Below are positions 41,136 through 48,908 of a stretch of DNA of 64,000 bases, piece after piece. The notes below the pieces were generated by a model that was not told the DNA's origin, made no database searches, and saw nothing but the letters and a program-made list of their open reading frames with translations. The stretch is from Eubacteriaceae bacterium (GTDB lineage Bacteria > Bacillota > Clostridia > Peptostreptococcales > Anaerovoracaceae), in the NCBI GenBank assembly GCA_902362805.1, contig CABIXY010000004.1:534964-598963 (forward strand), read 5' to 3'. The position numbers were made by a program, and so were the translations under genes. Each line of letters opens with the position of its first letter. The first letter of the stretch is position 1.

Positions 41136-41180
41136 AACCTCCTGCAAATACTTGAAAATTCAACGTTGCAGGAGGTTTTT
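41136..41180 (+). terminator. Second terminator-like hairpin after the duplicated tRNA end
   Basis: AAAACCTCCTGCAA pairs with TTGCAGGAGGTTTT, followed by more T. It stands where a terminator would follow the second tRNA-end copy. Confidence 0.7.
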
Positions 41181-41392
41181 ACTTTTCCACTTATTGTTAA
41201 TATATGTTAATTTTTCGCATATTAAAGTGTGTTTTGGAGGGTGTAAGTGTTGCACCCTTCACCATTACAGCAAGAAGACTTTATGCAAAATGAGTGCATA
41301 ATTTTATTTCTTTATGCTATAACTCAAGTTTTATTACCTGTACTTTTTGTAATAGTTGACCATGCCCTGACTGCGGCCTTGCTCATTTCCGT

Positions 41393-41653
41393 TTAGTTTA
41401 TTTTCTCAAAAACTAAATTGCAGACGGTACGATCTCCCCCGCCAAAACCAGATGATCCTGCTGTTGACTGTGCAAAAGTATGAAGGCGGTACCCCTCAGC
41501 AAACTGTTTATTGCAGATATCCTCAATTTCACTGAAATTTTTCGAGCCCTTGCCCACGAATTTTTCTCTAAGCACTACTTGCATTACACGGTACTGGCCT
41601 CTCCCATTGTTAAATTTTCCCGCCTCATCATTGAACGAATTCATTATTCCCAT
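41393..41653 (-). CDS. Small DUF4177-like protein
   Basis: The 86-residue protein resembles DUF4177: QYRVMQVVLREKFVGK, then IEDICNKQFAEGYRLHTFAQS and a C-terminal VCNLVFEK. The family is small and of unknown function. It is the minus-strand gene nearest tRNA-Glu and lies among prophage remnants. The start has AGGAGG upstream. A role in the mobile element or as a chromosomal passenger cannot be separated. Confidence 0.6.
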   Translation of the reverse strand: MGIMNSFNDEAGKFNNGRGQYRVMQVVLREKFVGKGSKNFSEIEDICNKQFAEGYRLHTFAQSTAGSSGFGGGDRTVCNLVFEKIN

Positions 41654-41781
41654 TGATATTTCCTCCTTGTTTGCATGTTTTAGCTTAACTCCATGATATC
41701 ACAGTTGTAAGAATATTATCAATAGTAAAACAACCGACCTTATCCAGTCCCTGTTATAACCACTCTGTTCGCCAAGGCTAT

Positions 41782-42076
41782 CTATTGAATTAGATAGCCT
41801 ATAAAAATTCCCACCAGGCCTGTTATAACCGCCTGTACTAACATTCTCCAATTCTCCGCTGGCTCACGTTCTAATTCTTCAAGCCTTTTCCCCTGGCTGA
41901 TCTGCTTCCTTTAACATGCACTCCATGTTTGTGGCAAGTTTATTGATACAGCTTGTCAAGGCTTCCTGTTCTTTCATTCGATGCTTGAGGGAGTCGCTCT
42001 CATGCTCATGGTCGTTCAGCATCAGCATGACCTTCCGGCTGTTTTCATAGCATTCTTCTTTCGTTACGTCCATCAT
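41782..42076 (-). pseudogene. XhlA-like phage holin/haemolysin gene, frameshifted
   Basis: The first part (65 codons) reads DHEHESDSLKHRMKEQEALTSCINKLATNMECMLKEAD, in pieces the coiled-coil region of XhlA-like phage lysis proteins. It stops at GEKA. Shifting the frame in the CCAGGGG tract restores the normal ending: GKRLEELEREPAENWRMLV and a C-terminal membrane segment (AVITGLVGIFIGYLIQ). The intact protein would be about 97 residues. A single-base indel explains the break. Confidence 0.72.
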
Positions 42077-42088
42077 GGCCTATCCTTT

Positions 42089-42495
42089 CTATGCCAACTC
42101 AAAATAATGTCCAATTAACTGGTCAGGCGGATTTTGCAGTGCTGTCCTCGAATCCCTGGTGCATAAGTACAGCACGTCAGCCCATGTATAGTATTTATCT
42201 TTGTAGACTACCAAGTATAGGCTAAACGGGATCGGGTCAGCCACCGTCCCTGCGTGCTCTATATCTATTACCTGCCAAATGCTCGCCGTTGCCTGTGACG
42301 GCTTCCAGTTATCTTGTGTCGTATGGTCTTGCAGCGCCTTGTACAATAACCCTACACATTGCAGCCTGTAGCCCCTTTTCACCTCAAGACCGGCCTGCCA
42401 CTCAGGGTATAAAAAAAAGCCTTTGCAGCTGTCTGATCATCCGCTATCGGCTGTGTTCCTTTCAGAAATTCAACCAGTTCCCTGTGCTTAAGCAT
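42089..42495 (-). pseudogene. Phage tail-associated CBM5/12-like gene, frameshifted at a homopolymer
   Basis: The start (ATG at 42495 after GGAGGTGAACGG) gives MLKHRELVEFLKGTQPIAD. At a run of eight A (plus strand, 42411-42418) the frame changes and continues as YPEWQAGLEVKRGYRLQ, LYKALQDHTTQDNWKP and so on, resembling phage carbohydrate-binding proteins with paired aromatic residues. The second frame runs to a stop at 42089. Mutation or sequencing error is the simplest cause; programmed slippage is possible. Confidence 0.68.
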
Positions 42496-42501
42496 TACCG
42501 T

Positions 42502-42663
42502 TCACCTCCTGTACAAGTCTGTCTCTGTATCCTGTTCAATTTCTTCCGTCCTTTTCTGTGTCTCACCATTTAACCAATCAATAAGTTCCATATGTTTATC
42601 TTGTGTAGTACGCCCTGCTGCCAGCAGTCTGTCAAGGCTTGCAATATAATCTTCCCTTGTCAT
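42502..42663 (-). CDS. Small phage protein, 53 residues
   Basis: The frame starts at ATG 42663, directly after the TAA of the preceding gene, and ends at the ribosome site of the next. The protein is helical and charged (MTREDYIASLDRLLAAGRTT, then MELIDWLNGETQKRTEEIE). It has no family I can name. Tight packing between tail- and lysis-type genes supports a real phage gene. Confidence 0.55.
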   Translation of the reverse strand: MTREDYIASLDRLLAAGRTTQDKHMELIDWLNGETQKRTEEIEQDTETDLYRR

Positions 42664-42972
42664 TTACAGCACCCCCAGTTCGGTTAGTTCTGCCACGGTG
42701 TCATCTTTGATCGTCTGCACTGTTTCGTTGGGCAGATTGTATTTGTTTAGCTCTTCCCAGTTCGGATTTTAAAAAAATCCTTCTGATTCCGTGTAACAGT
42801 ATTTATCCTCTTTTACATCCTCTGGAATAACGCTAATTTCAAATATATCAACCATTTCGGTTGGAAATGCTACGTTTTCATTTACTAACCCTGGATACCC
42901 GTTTGACATATAATCCAGTTTCTCGCCTATTCCGATGATACTTTTTAAATTTTTAGATGTTATAATATACAT
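42664..42972 (-). pseudogene. Phage tail-region gene with in-frame stop
   Basis: The first 67 codons (MYIITSKNLKSIIGIGEKLDYMSNG onward, to YCYTESEGFF) look like a common phage protein that precedes XkdX-like or tail-fibre genes. A TAA at 42769-42771 interrupts it. The same frame then continues NPNWEELNKYNL and VQTIKDDTVAELTELGVL to a stop at 42664. One nonsense change in a T/A run accounts for this. Confidence 0.65.
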
Positions 42973-43029
42973 ATCTACCCTTGTATGGCCTGTAGTTGCA
43001 GCTATAGGCCATTATCCCCAACCATCTTG

Positions 43030-43221
43030 CTACTCCTGAATAATATCTTCAACATTTATATTTAAGGCTTTCGCAAATTTCCCAACACATACAGCATCAA
43101 TATTGTTCTCGTAACCTCTGCGAATTGTAACTGCGCTAACTTTCGCATTATTCGCTAACTGATTAGTAGTAATACACCTTCTAGCTCGTAACATTTCCAC
43201 AGCGTACTTATTCAGCTTCAT
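43030..43221 (-). CDS. Small HTH_XRE-family regulator
   Basis: The 63-residue protein is a single helix-turn-helix domain: AVEMLRARRCITTNQLANNAKVSAVTIRRGYENN, then VGKFAKALNINVEDII. It is of Cro/Xis-like size and is transcribed away from the larger XRE repressor at 43361. The arrangement resembles a phage immunity switch. The internal ATG at 43221 is preferred; the 15-residue upstream extension has no clear ribosome site. Confidence 0.75.
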   Translation of the reverse strand: MKLNKYAVEMLRARRCITTNQLANNAKVSAVTIRRGYENNIDAVCVGKFAKALNINVEDIIQE

Positions 43222-43265
43222 AATTTTCGTCTCTTTCCATTTGTTTTTTATATTGTAATTAGCCA

Positions 43266-43284
43266 TATCAAATATTATTTGATA
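43266..43284. promoter_or_regulatory. Palindromic operator in the XRE intergenic region
   Basis: TATCAAAT-ATT-ATTTGATA is a perfect palindrome between the divergent HTH genes. A weaker partner (AATCA-TATTT-TGATT) follows within ten bases. Both are plausible sites for the XRE repressor. Confidence 0.6.
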
Positions 43285-43360
43285 TATAAATCATATTTTG
43301 ATTATTTTCTCTCTCCTGATGTTATAAAATATCATTATAGAAAAAAAGGAGTGTTTTTAT

Positions 43361-43924
43361 ATGTCAAATGATTTAAAAAAAATATTTGGGCAAAGGACAA
43401 AGGAAGCCCGCGAAAAAGTAGGTATGACTCAATTGCAATTGGCAGAGACAGTCCAAGTTTCCGCTGCATCTATTTCTGCATATGAAAAGGGGAATAGTTT
43501 CCCATCATTAACAGTTGCAAAAGATATTGCAACAGAATGTAAAGTAACTATAGATTGGCTATGTGGTCAAGAGTCGAGCGACATAAATTTATCGAAAACG
43601 CTATCTGACGTTATAGAATTATTATTTAAATTAGACAATCCTCCACTTTTTGAAATTAGATACAAGCGTCAAGACGAAAGATTGGGAGAAACTTTCTACA
43701 CAGATGAAGAAGTCGGCCTCTATTTTAACGACAGATATTCAGGTTTTGTAAGCTCAAATCAAGAAAACAGGAAATTATTTGACTTCTTTAAAGACTGGCA
43801 AAAGATGAGAGATTTATATAATCGCAATTCAATTGATAATGAAGTGTATCATTTATGGATGGAAAAAACACTAAAGAAATACAGTAATGTGGCAATTCCT
43901 GATTCTTGCGATATTCCATTTTAA
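43361..43924 (+). CDS. XRE-family transcription regulator (CI-like)
   Basis: The 187-residue protein has an N-terminal HTH (about 5-65): FGQRTKEAREKVGMTQLQLAETVQVSAASISAYEKGNSFPSL in pieces, then TIDWLCGQ. A C-terminal domain of about 115 residues of unknown type follows. It probably represses the divergent small HTH gene and itself. Codon use is AT-rich compared with the flanking chromosome, in keeping with an island. Confidence 0.83.
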   Translation: MSNDLKKIFGQRTKEAREKVGMTQLQLAETVQVSAASISAYEKGNSFPSLTVAKDIATECKVTIDWLCGQESSDINLSKTLSDVIELLFKLDNPPLFEIRYKRQDERLGETFYTDEEVGLYFNDRYSGFVSSNQENRKLFDFFKDWQKMRDLYNRNSIDNEVYHLWMEKTLKKYSNVAIPDSCDIPF

Positions 43925-44126
43925 AGCCTATTATTGACAGTTCATGATATTTTACATTACACCAACAAAGAAAGAAGTTTCAAAACGAAAAAAAGATTAA
44001 TCAATCGTAACCCTGATTGTAGCTATGATAATGAGACACTACAGAAAAGACATCCCAAGCACTACTTTAATATTTAACCCATCAACGTAAAAATTATTGT
44101 GATAAGATTTAAGAAAGAAGGAAACT

Positions 44127-45245
44127 ATGGCAACACGTTTTAGAAAGAGTATAAAAATTGCGCCAGGAGTGAAACTCAACATCAATAAAAAAAGCATAGG
44201 TATTACTGCCGGAGTAAAGGGAGCACATGTATCAGTGAATTCCAAGGGAAGAAAGACTACTACAGTGGGAATTCCCGGTACCGGTCTGTCTTACACCGAG
44301 ACTTCTAAAATAGGCGCTTCTACCGACAAAAAAACTTATAATCATAATTCCCAAGTTAGCTCAAATGCCGATGGAACACCACCTAATCCTCCAAAAAATA
44401 GAATTCCTAAAAAGCCTAATAAAGGCAAGCGAACCGGTAAAACAATTCTTTTCAGCGTTCTTATCGGCGTCCTAGGGATTGCAGCCTTTGGCGGATTACT
44501 GGTAGTATTTACGGAAGGCGTAGAGTTATTAGACATTGCCATGTTAACCATGATTGCAGGTTTTATGGGTCTTTCAATTATTGGTTTGAAAAATTCAAGG
44601 AAAGATAACCCTGCAACCTCCGAAGGAAGTCCGAACGCTCCAAAGAAAAAGAGTTTAGGCTTTATAATTTCAATAGTGTTAATTATCATAGGCATCGTTC
44701 TTGCCTTTGCTTCACCTTCCGAACTGGACATTGAAAGTATTTCTTTGCAGATACCCGAGCAGGAAATGGATATCAACGATGAACAGGATATTACGTTTTC
44801 TATCACTCCCGATGAAGCAAGCGCCAGCGATCTTTCTTTTGAAACATCAAATGATGTCGTCATTACCTTTTCTGGTGAATCTGGTTCTGGTAAGATCAGT
44901 TCCCACAAAGAAGGGGAAGCTTATATTTATATAGCTGCTGATAACAGAGTAAAAAGCCAGAAAATCAAAATCACAGTTGTAGATAAAGAAAAAATCAAAA
45001 AGGCTAAAGAAGAAGCTGCTAAGAAAAAGGCTGAGGAAGAACGACTGAGAAAACTTGAGGAAAAACGAAAAAAGGAAGCTCAAGAAAAACAGCAGCAAGA
45101 GGAACAACAAACCTATGTTTACATACCTCAAACTGGTTCAAAATATCACAACAATCCGAGCTGTAGTAATATGAACAATCCGAGCCACGTGACTATTGAT
45201 GAGGCTTTAAATATGGGGTTTCAACCTTGCGAGCGATGTTACTAG
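44127..45245 (+). CDS. DUF4236 membrane protein with Ig-like and CxxC C-terminal domains
   Basis: The 372-residue protein starts with a DUF4236 domain (about 1-55: RFRKSIKIAPGVKLNIN, VSVNSKGRKTTTVGIPGTGLSYT). Three membrane segments (about 110-200), a Big-2-like extracellular domain (about 205-280), a charged coiled coil (KKAKEEAAKKKAEEERL) and a terminal metal-site motif (YHNNPSCSNM and FQPCERC) follow. The C-terminal motif also ends many competence or nuclease-like lipoproteins. Function is unknown. It lies between a phage-type repressor and an abortive-infection gene, so a defence or superinfection role is possible. Confidence 0.75.
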   Translation: MATRFRKSIKIAPGVKLNINKKSIGITAGVKGAHVSVNSKGRKTTTVGIPGTGLSYTETSKIGASTDKKTYNHNSQVSSNADGTPPNPPKNRIPKKPNKGKRTGKTILFSVLIGVLGIAAFGGLLVVFTEGVELLDIAMLTMIAGFMGLSIIGLKNSRKDNPATSEGSPNAPKKKSLGFIISIVLIIIGIVLAFASPSELDIESISLQIPEQEMDINDEQDITFSITPDEASASDLSFETSNDVVITFSGESGSGKISSHKEGEAYIYIAADNRVKSQKIKITVVDKEKIKKAKEEAAKKKAEEERLRKLEEKRKKEAQEKQQQEEQQTYVYIPQTGSKYHNNPSCSNMNNPSHVTIDEALNMGFQPCERCY

Positions 45246-45375
45246 TAAACATCCATTATCGACGAAGTAATCAAACGGAACCCGATGAAAAGTATGGAAT
45301 CGTATTAACTTCACCTTTGTAGGTAATGTCGTTGCAAAACGAAAACGTTTGCAAATAAAATTACATAAATTACCA

Positions 45376-45404
45376 TTGACTTTTTAGGGAGTATCACATA
45401 TACT
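45376..45404 (+). promoter_or_regulatory. Sigma-A promoter of the Abi leader RNA and gene
   Basis: TTGACT and TATACT are separated by exactly 17 bases. Predicted transcription start near 45411. Confidence 0.78.
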
Positions 45405-45410
45405 ACAAGT

Positions 45411-45466
45411 AACAGAAGCTCCCACACCTCTCAATGATGTGTCAAATGGGAGCACATTAATTTTTT
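45411..45466 (+). ncRNA. Candidate small RNA or attenuator ahead of the Abi gene
   Basis: From the predicted start, about 56 bases form a stem (GCTCCCA at 45418, TGGGAGC at 45447) with an inner ACAC/GTGT pairing, then ATTAATTTTTT, as in an intrinsic terminator. The Abi ribosome site GGAG follows immediately. The layout (promoter, short structured RNA, leaky terminator, HEPN gene) resembles type III toxin-antitoxin loci and the abiF RNA motif reported next to Abi_2 genes. This is inference from layout. Confidence 0.5.
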
Positions 45467-45475
45467 GGAGAAATT

Positions 45476-46342
45476 ATGGAATTAAAAAGAGCTACAACCT
45501 TTGAAGAACAAATAAGTCTTCTTGAAGAGAAAAACATTCTTATCGATGATCGCCAGGACTGTATCAAATTTTTAAACAATGTAAATTATTACAGACTGTC
45601 TGCATACTACCTGCCCTTTAAAGGGGCAAATGAAAAGTGTACCTCCAATATAGAGTTCACTCAAATTAAAAATATCTACGAATTTGACAAAGAACTGCGC
45701 CAGCTTATTATGTCCGCAATTGAAGAAATCGAAGTATTTCTACGAACCCAGATGGCCTATTACCATGCTCATAAATACGGTCCCAGCGGTTATATGCGTC
45801 CCAGTGCATATAACAAAAAGCATAATCATGTTCTTTTTACAAAACATATTACTTCATGCATTAATGAGAACAGCAAAACACTTGTTGTTCAGCATCATAT
45901 GCAAAAATATGACGGTAGATTTCCTCTATGGGTTATTATAGAATTTTTTTCAATCGGTATGCTGTCACATTTTTATAGGGGAATGGATAACCGTGACAAA
46001 TCTGCACTTGCTGCTACGTTGTACAATGTCAACTATCAAACAATCGACAGCTGGCTAAGATGCATAACTGATTTAAGAAACAGATGCGCCCACTATTCAA
46101 GGCTATATTATGTAAAATTTCCAGCGATTCCAAAAATGCCAAAAGGTGAAACATTTATTCCTACTCGCAGAGTTTTTGCCCAATTGTATATGCTGAAGCT
46201 TATGTATCCTAAGAAGGAAAAATGGAACGAAAACTTTCTAAAGCCTTTAACTAAGTTAATTAAAAAATACAAGCCTTACATCAACCTAGATCACCTTGAT
46301 TTTCCTTACCGTTGGAAATCTATGCTGATGGTCAAAAAATAG
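45476..46342 (+). CDS. Abi_2 (AbiD/AbiF-like) abortive-infection protein, HEPN RNase type
   Basis: The 288-residue protein is a full-length Abi_2 family member (PF07751): EEQISLLEEKNILID, FLNNVNYYRLSAYYLPFK, FDKELRQLIMSAIEEIEVFLRTQMAYYHA in pieces. It has the HEPN catalytic motif RNRCAHY (RxxxxH) near residue 201. Such proteins stop phage growth by cutting RNA. The start lies nine bases after a GGAG site that directly follows a terminator-like hairpin. Its location in a phage-remnant island next to a tRNA fits a mobile defence gene. Confidence 0.87.
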   Translation: MELKRATTFEEQISLLEEKNILIDDRQDCIKFLNNVNYYRLSAYYLPFKGANEKCTSNIEFTQIKNIYEFDKELRQLIMSAIEEIEVFLRTQMAYYHAHKYGPSGYMRPSAYNKKHNHVLFTKHITSCINENSKTLVVQHHMQKYDGRFPLWVIIEFFSIGMLSHFYRGMDNRDKSALAATLYNVNYQTIDSWLRCITDLRNRCAHYSRLYYVKFPAIPKMPKGETFIPTRRVFAQLYMLKLMYPKKEKWNENFLKPLTKLIKKYKPYINLDHLDFPYRWKSMLMVKK

Positions 46343-46385
46343 TAGTACAAGTTATATAATATAGATACAGAAAAACAGACTATGC

Positions 46386-46510
46386 TGAATGAAATCAGAG
46401 GACGGAACGGGCAGCCGTCGCCCATTGGGAGATGTGGGAATGTCGTCCCACCTATTTCATTCGCGTAACGTGAGGCTGTCGCATTAGATAAAAATCTAAT
46501 GCGATCTGCC
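46386..46510. repeat. Multi-hairpin non-coding element
   Basis: The outer pair ATGAAAT/ATTTCAT encloses GGGCAGCCGTCGCCC and GTGGGA/TCCCAC hairpins. A perfect 11-bp hairpin (TCGCATTAGAT/ATCTAATGCGA) follows. It resembles the other structured repeats in style but shares little sequence. No T tract or ORF. Confidence 0.55.
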
Positions 46511-46549
46511 CCTTTTCTGCACTTTATTTTGGAGCTTCAGAAAGCCGAT

Positions 46550-46845
46550 CACGGTCATTTTGTGCTTTTTGCCATTTTTTGCGTTCTGTGCACAAATATA
46601 AACGAAATAAAGTTGATTTCCATATGGACAAGCTGACATAGACAGCCTAAAAATGTGATAGTCGCGGGTTCGGTTACTTTCCCAGTGTTTTTTTCTGATA
46701 CTTAGGGTTAGGATATCCTTCAAAAATAACCAGGAGGGAAAAAATTCCTTTCCTAGTCCTAGATTTATCGCATCAAGGGAGAAACTGCACAACAGTTTTG
46801 TGCAAAACAGCGTGGAACTAGTCAAAAAGTACAAAATGACCGTGG
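46550..46845. mobile_element. MITE-like element, copy 2
   Basis: About 296 bp with terminal inverted repeats CACGGTCATTTTGTGC at the left and GTACAAAATGACCGTGG at the right. The similarity of the arms extends imperfectly to about 50 bp (GTGCACAAA facing TTTTGTGCAAAAC). The interior resembles copy 1 at 4084-4376. No transposase is encoded. Confidence 0.72.
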
Positions 46846-46877
46846 CAGAAAGTGAAAACATTTGCAATCCATGCAGA

Positions 46878-46938
46878 GGTTCATAGCGGGAAGTCGCAAT
46901 CGATAAGATTATGAGATATTCCCGCTATTACATGAACC
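46878..46938 (-). terminator. Long bulged hairpin after the MATE gene
   Basis: GGTTCAT and AGCGGGAA pair with TTCCCGCT and ATGAACC, with ATTAC bulged on one side only. It lies 35 bases past the MATE stop. It lacks a T tract, so it may be a processing or repeat element instead. Confidence 0.45.
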
Positions 46939-46972
46939 GAATCTGCTTTGACAGGTCTTCCTATCATCTTTT

Positions 46973-48349
46973 TCACGAAAGCTGTTCTCGTTTCCAACTT
47001 CTGAACTCCCCTACCGCAAGGGCCAGTGATAAGACAAAGACCAGCGCATCCGCAATGGGCGCTGCAATCAGAGCACCATCCAGTCCAAATTTGCCCGATA
47101 AGATGATTGCCAGCGGGATTAGAAAAATCGCCTGCCGGGAAAGCGGGATCAGCAGCGCTTTGACAGGCTTACCGATGCCCTGCAGGAAGGATGCTGTAAC
47201 CATATGTAATCCGTAGAGGAAAAACGCCATCATATATAACCGGAAGATATGCTGTGTGCATTCCGCATAGAGAGCATCCCCAGATACGAAGATCATACCG
47301 ATCTGCTTACTGAACAGCTGATAGATTGCGAACCATACTACAGAGACAATCAATGCAATCACGGCTGCCAGCTTATACGTCTGCTTTACCCTGTCATAAA
47401 GTTTTGCCCCGAAATTATAACCGTTGATCGGCTGCGTAGCTGATGAAACGCCGACAAACATGGAGTGGGCAATTTGGTAGACCTTCATCATCATGCCGTA
47501 AACAGATAGCGCCATATCACTGCCATAAATGCTCAGTGCACCGTAAATCGTCATCAGATTATTCATGGTAATCTGCACCACCGCCGTCATGATTTGCGTA
47601 AGCAGGCTGGGAAATCCCAGCGCCAAAATCTGCCGAGTAATCTCCCAAGTAGGCTTTAAAGCAGATTTTAAGATGTGCACGGTCTTTAATTTTTTCACAT
47701 AAGAAAGACAGAGCAAACCTGCTGCCGCCTGCCCGATGACTGTCGCGATTCCCGCGCCAAAGACACCCATTTTTAAAACAAAAATGAAAATCGGATCCAA
47801 AACCAGATTAATGGCCGCGCCGATCATCATGCATTTCATGGTGTATTGAGGGTTACCATCCGCCCTGATGATGGCTGTCAGTGCCGAACTGAACATCAGA
47901 AACGGCAGCCCCCAGGCGATGGTGCGCGTATACGTCAGAGACGATGCAAAAGCTGTGTCAGTGGAACCAAATAAGGTGACGATTTGAGGCGCCAAAATGC
48001 TGCACAGCAGGAGAATTGCGGCACCCGAAGCGATGAGCAAGGTCACAGCGTGACTGACCGTTCGATCAGCCAGTTCCTGCTGCTTTCGACCCAGGTAGAG
48101 ACTGATATTTGCCGCACAACCGTCCCCGATCAGCAAAGCGATGGCGATGGCGATAATCGTCAGTGGAAAAGCTACATTTGTGGCTGCCATTCCTGTGACG
48201 CCCACTCCCTGACCGACAAAAATCTGATCGACGATGTTATACAGATAATTGACCATCAGCGTCAAAGCTGTCGGAATTGAGTATTTGACGATGAGTCTGG
48301 TAATTGGTTCTGTTTCTAATGGATTTCGTTCTTCTTTTAGCTGGTTCAT
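46973..48349 (-). CDS. MATE-family efflux transporter
   Basis: The 458-residue protein has twelve membrane segments in two MatE halves (IVDQIFVGQGVGVTGMAATNVAFPLTI in pieces near the start, GVSSATQPINGYNFGAK in the second half). It belongs to the MepA/DinF-like branch of sodium- or proton-driven multidrug exporters. The ATG at 48349 follows AAGGAG. An FMN riboswitch points at this gene from 360 bases upstream on the same strand, so it may move flavins or a related compound. A repeat lies between, which makes present control uncertain. Confidence 0.87.
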   Translation of the reverse strand: MNQLKEERNPLETEPITRLIVKYSIPTALTLMVNYLYNIVDQIFVGQGVGVTGMAATNVAFPLTIIAIAIALLIGDGCAANISLYLGRKQQELADRTVSHAVTLLIASGAAILLLCSILAPQIVTLFGSTDTAFASSLTYTRTIAWGLPFLMFSSALTAIIRADGNPQYTMKCMMIGAAINLVLDPIFIFVLKMGVFGAGIATVIGQAAAGLLCLSYVKKLKTVHILKSALKPTWEITRQILALGFPSLLTQIMTAVVQITMNNLMTIYGALSIYGSDMALSVYGMMMKVYQIAHSMFVGVSSATQPINGYNFGAKLYDRVKQTYKLAAVIALIVSVVWFAIYQLFSKQIGMIFVSGDALYAECTQHIFRLYMMAFFLYGLHMVTASFLQGIGKPVKALLIPLSRQAIFLIPLAIILSGKFGLDGALIAAPIADALVFVLSLALAVGEFRSWKREQLS

Positions 48350-48488
48350 TAAAATTACTCCTTTTTCTAACAAATTTGGATTTGCCTCTTATCATATGTC
48401 TCATTTCGGTGCATAAAAAACAAAAGCACCCAGAAGACAAACCCATCTAAAAGTGAGAAGGTTTATTTAACGGATGCATATAAAAAAC

Positions 48489-48610
48489 GTGGAAATGACG
48501 GAATCAAGCGGTCAAGTCTGCCAAATCAAGATTTGGGGACTTTTCGCATGAGACCTGCCAACGATTTACTTAAAGTAAATCGGGCTAGGGCTTCAACATT
48601 CCTATTTCCA
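48489..48610 (-). repeat. Structured dispersed repeat R, copy 2
   Basis: This differs from copy 1 at only a few positions (for example GGGGAC for GGGGGC, CTTAAAG for CTTAACG, CAACATT for CAAGATT) and keeps the same pairing. It lies between the FMN riboswitch and the MATE gene. On the minus strand it begins within five codons of an orphan start codon that has an AGGAG site. Confidence 0.85.
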
Positions 48611-48702
48611 TTTCATCGATATCTCCTACATAATAAAAAATCGATTTTTTACTCTCTTGCATATAAAAAAGAGAAAAACGCATCCAGTTACATAACCGAA
48701 GG

Positions 48703-48808
48703 CTTTCTTCTCCCATCCAGACTAACTGTTGGCTTCGGAATCAAACCGAATTAGCGTGATGCTCGCGGGCTGTACCGCCAGTAGAGTAAAACTCGTTTCC
48801 GAAGAAAG
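48703..48808 (-). promoter_or_regulatory. FMN riboswitch (RFN element)
   Basis: Read on the minus strand, the element has the outer stem CTTTCTTC/GAAGAAAG and the conserved FMN-aptamer blocks in order: CTGGCGGTA, AGCCCGCGAGC, GATTCCGAAGCC and AGTCTGGATGGGAGAAG. It binds flavin mononucleotide and turns off riboflavin synthesis or transport genes. No such classical gene follows. After it come T-rich sequence, an AGGAG-ATG start cut off by repeat R, then the MATE gene. Confidence 0.9.
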
Positions 48809-48860
48809 AACACAAATTATCTTCTACAGAATAGCACATCATTTTTATTACGTCAATTAA

Positions 48861-48899
48861 AACATCTGTGCCAATCGGAAAACCGCCGGCACAGATGTT
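48861..48899 (-). terminator. Intrinsic terminator of the lysozyme gene
   Basis: The 12-bp stem AACATCTGTGCC/GGCACAGATGTT is followed by TTTTAATT on the minus strand. Confidence 0.82.
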
Positions 48900-48908
48900 G
48901 TTAAAGGA

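Noticed and set aside
42411..42418. Programmed minus-one frameshift site in the phage tail gene (T8 run on the coding strand)
   Set aside because: Neighbouring phage genes are also broken by single changes, so decay or homopolymer error is simpler; kept as a pseudogene.
44039..44245. A 68-codon minus-strand frame with hydrophobic residues
   Set aside because: It is antisense to the start of the DUF4236 gene and has no ribosome site or family match.
46390..46510. A known riboswitch in the multi-hairpin segment after the Abi gene
   Set aside because: I found none of the conserved blocks of common riboswitches, and no gene starts just downstream on either strand.
46496..46867. A 123-codon minus-strand open frame
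   Set aside because: It lies across the MITE-like element, resembles no protein, and its ends coincide with inverted repeats.
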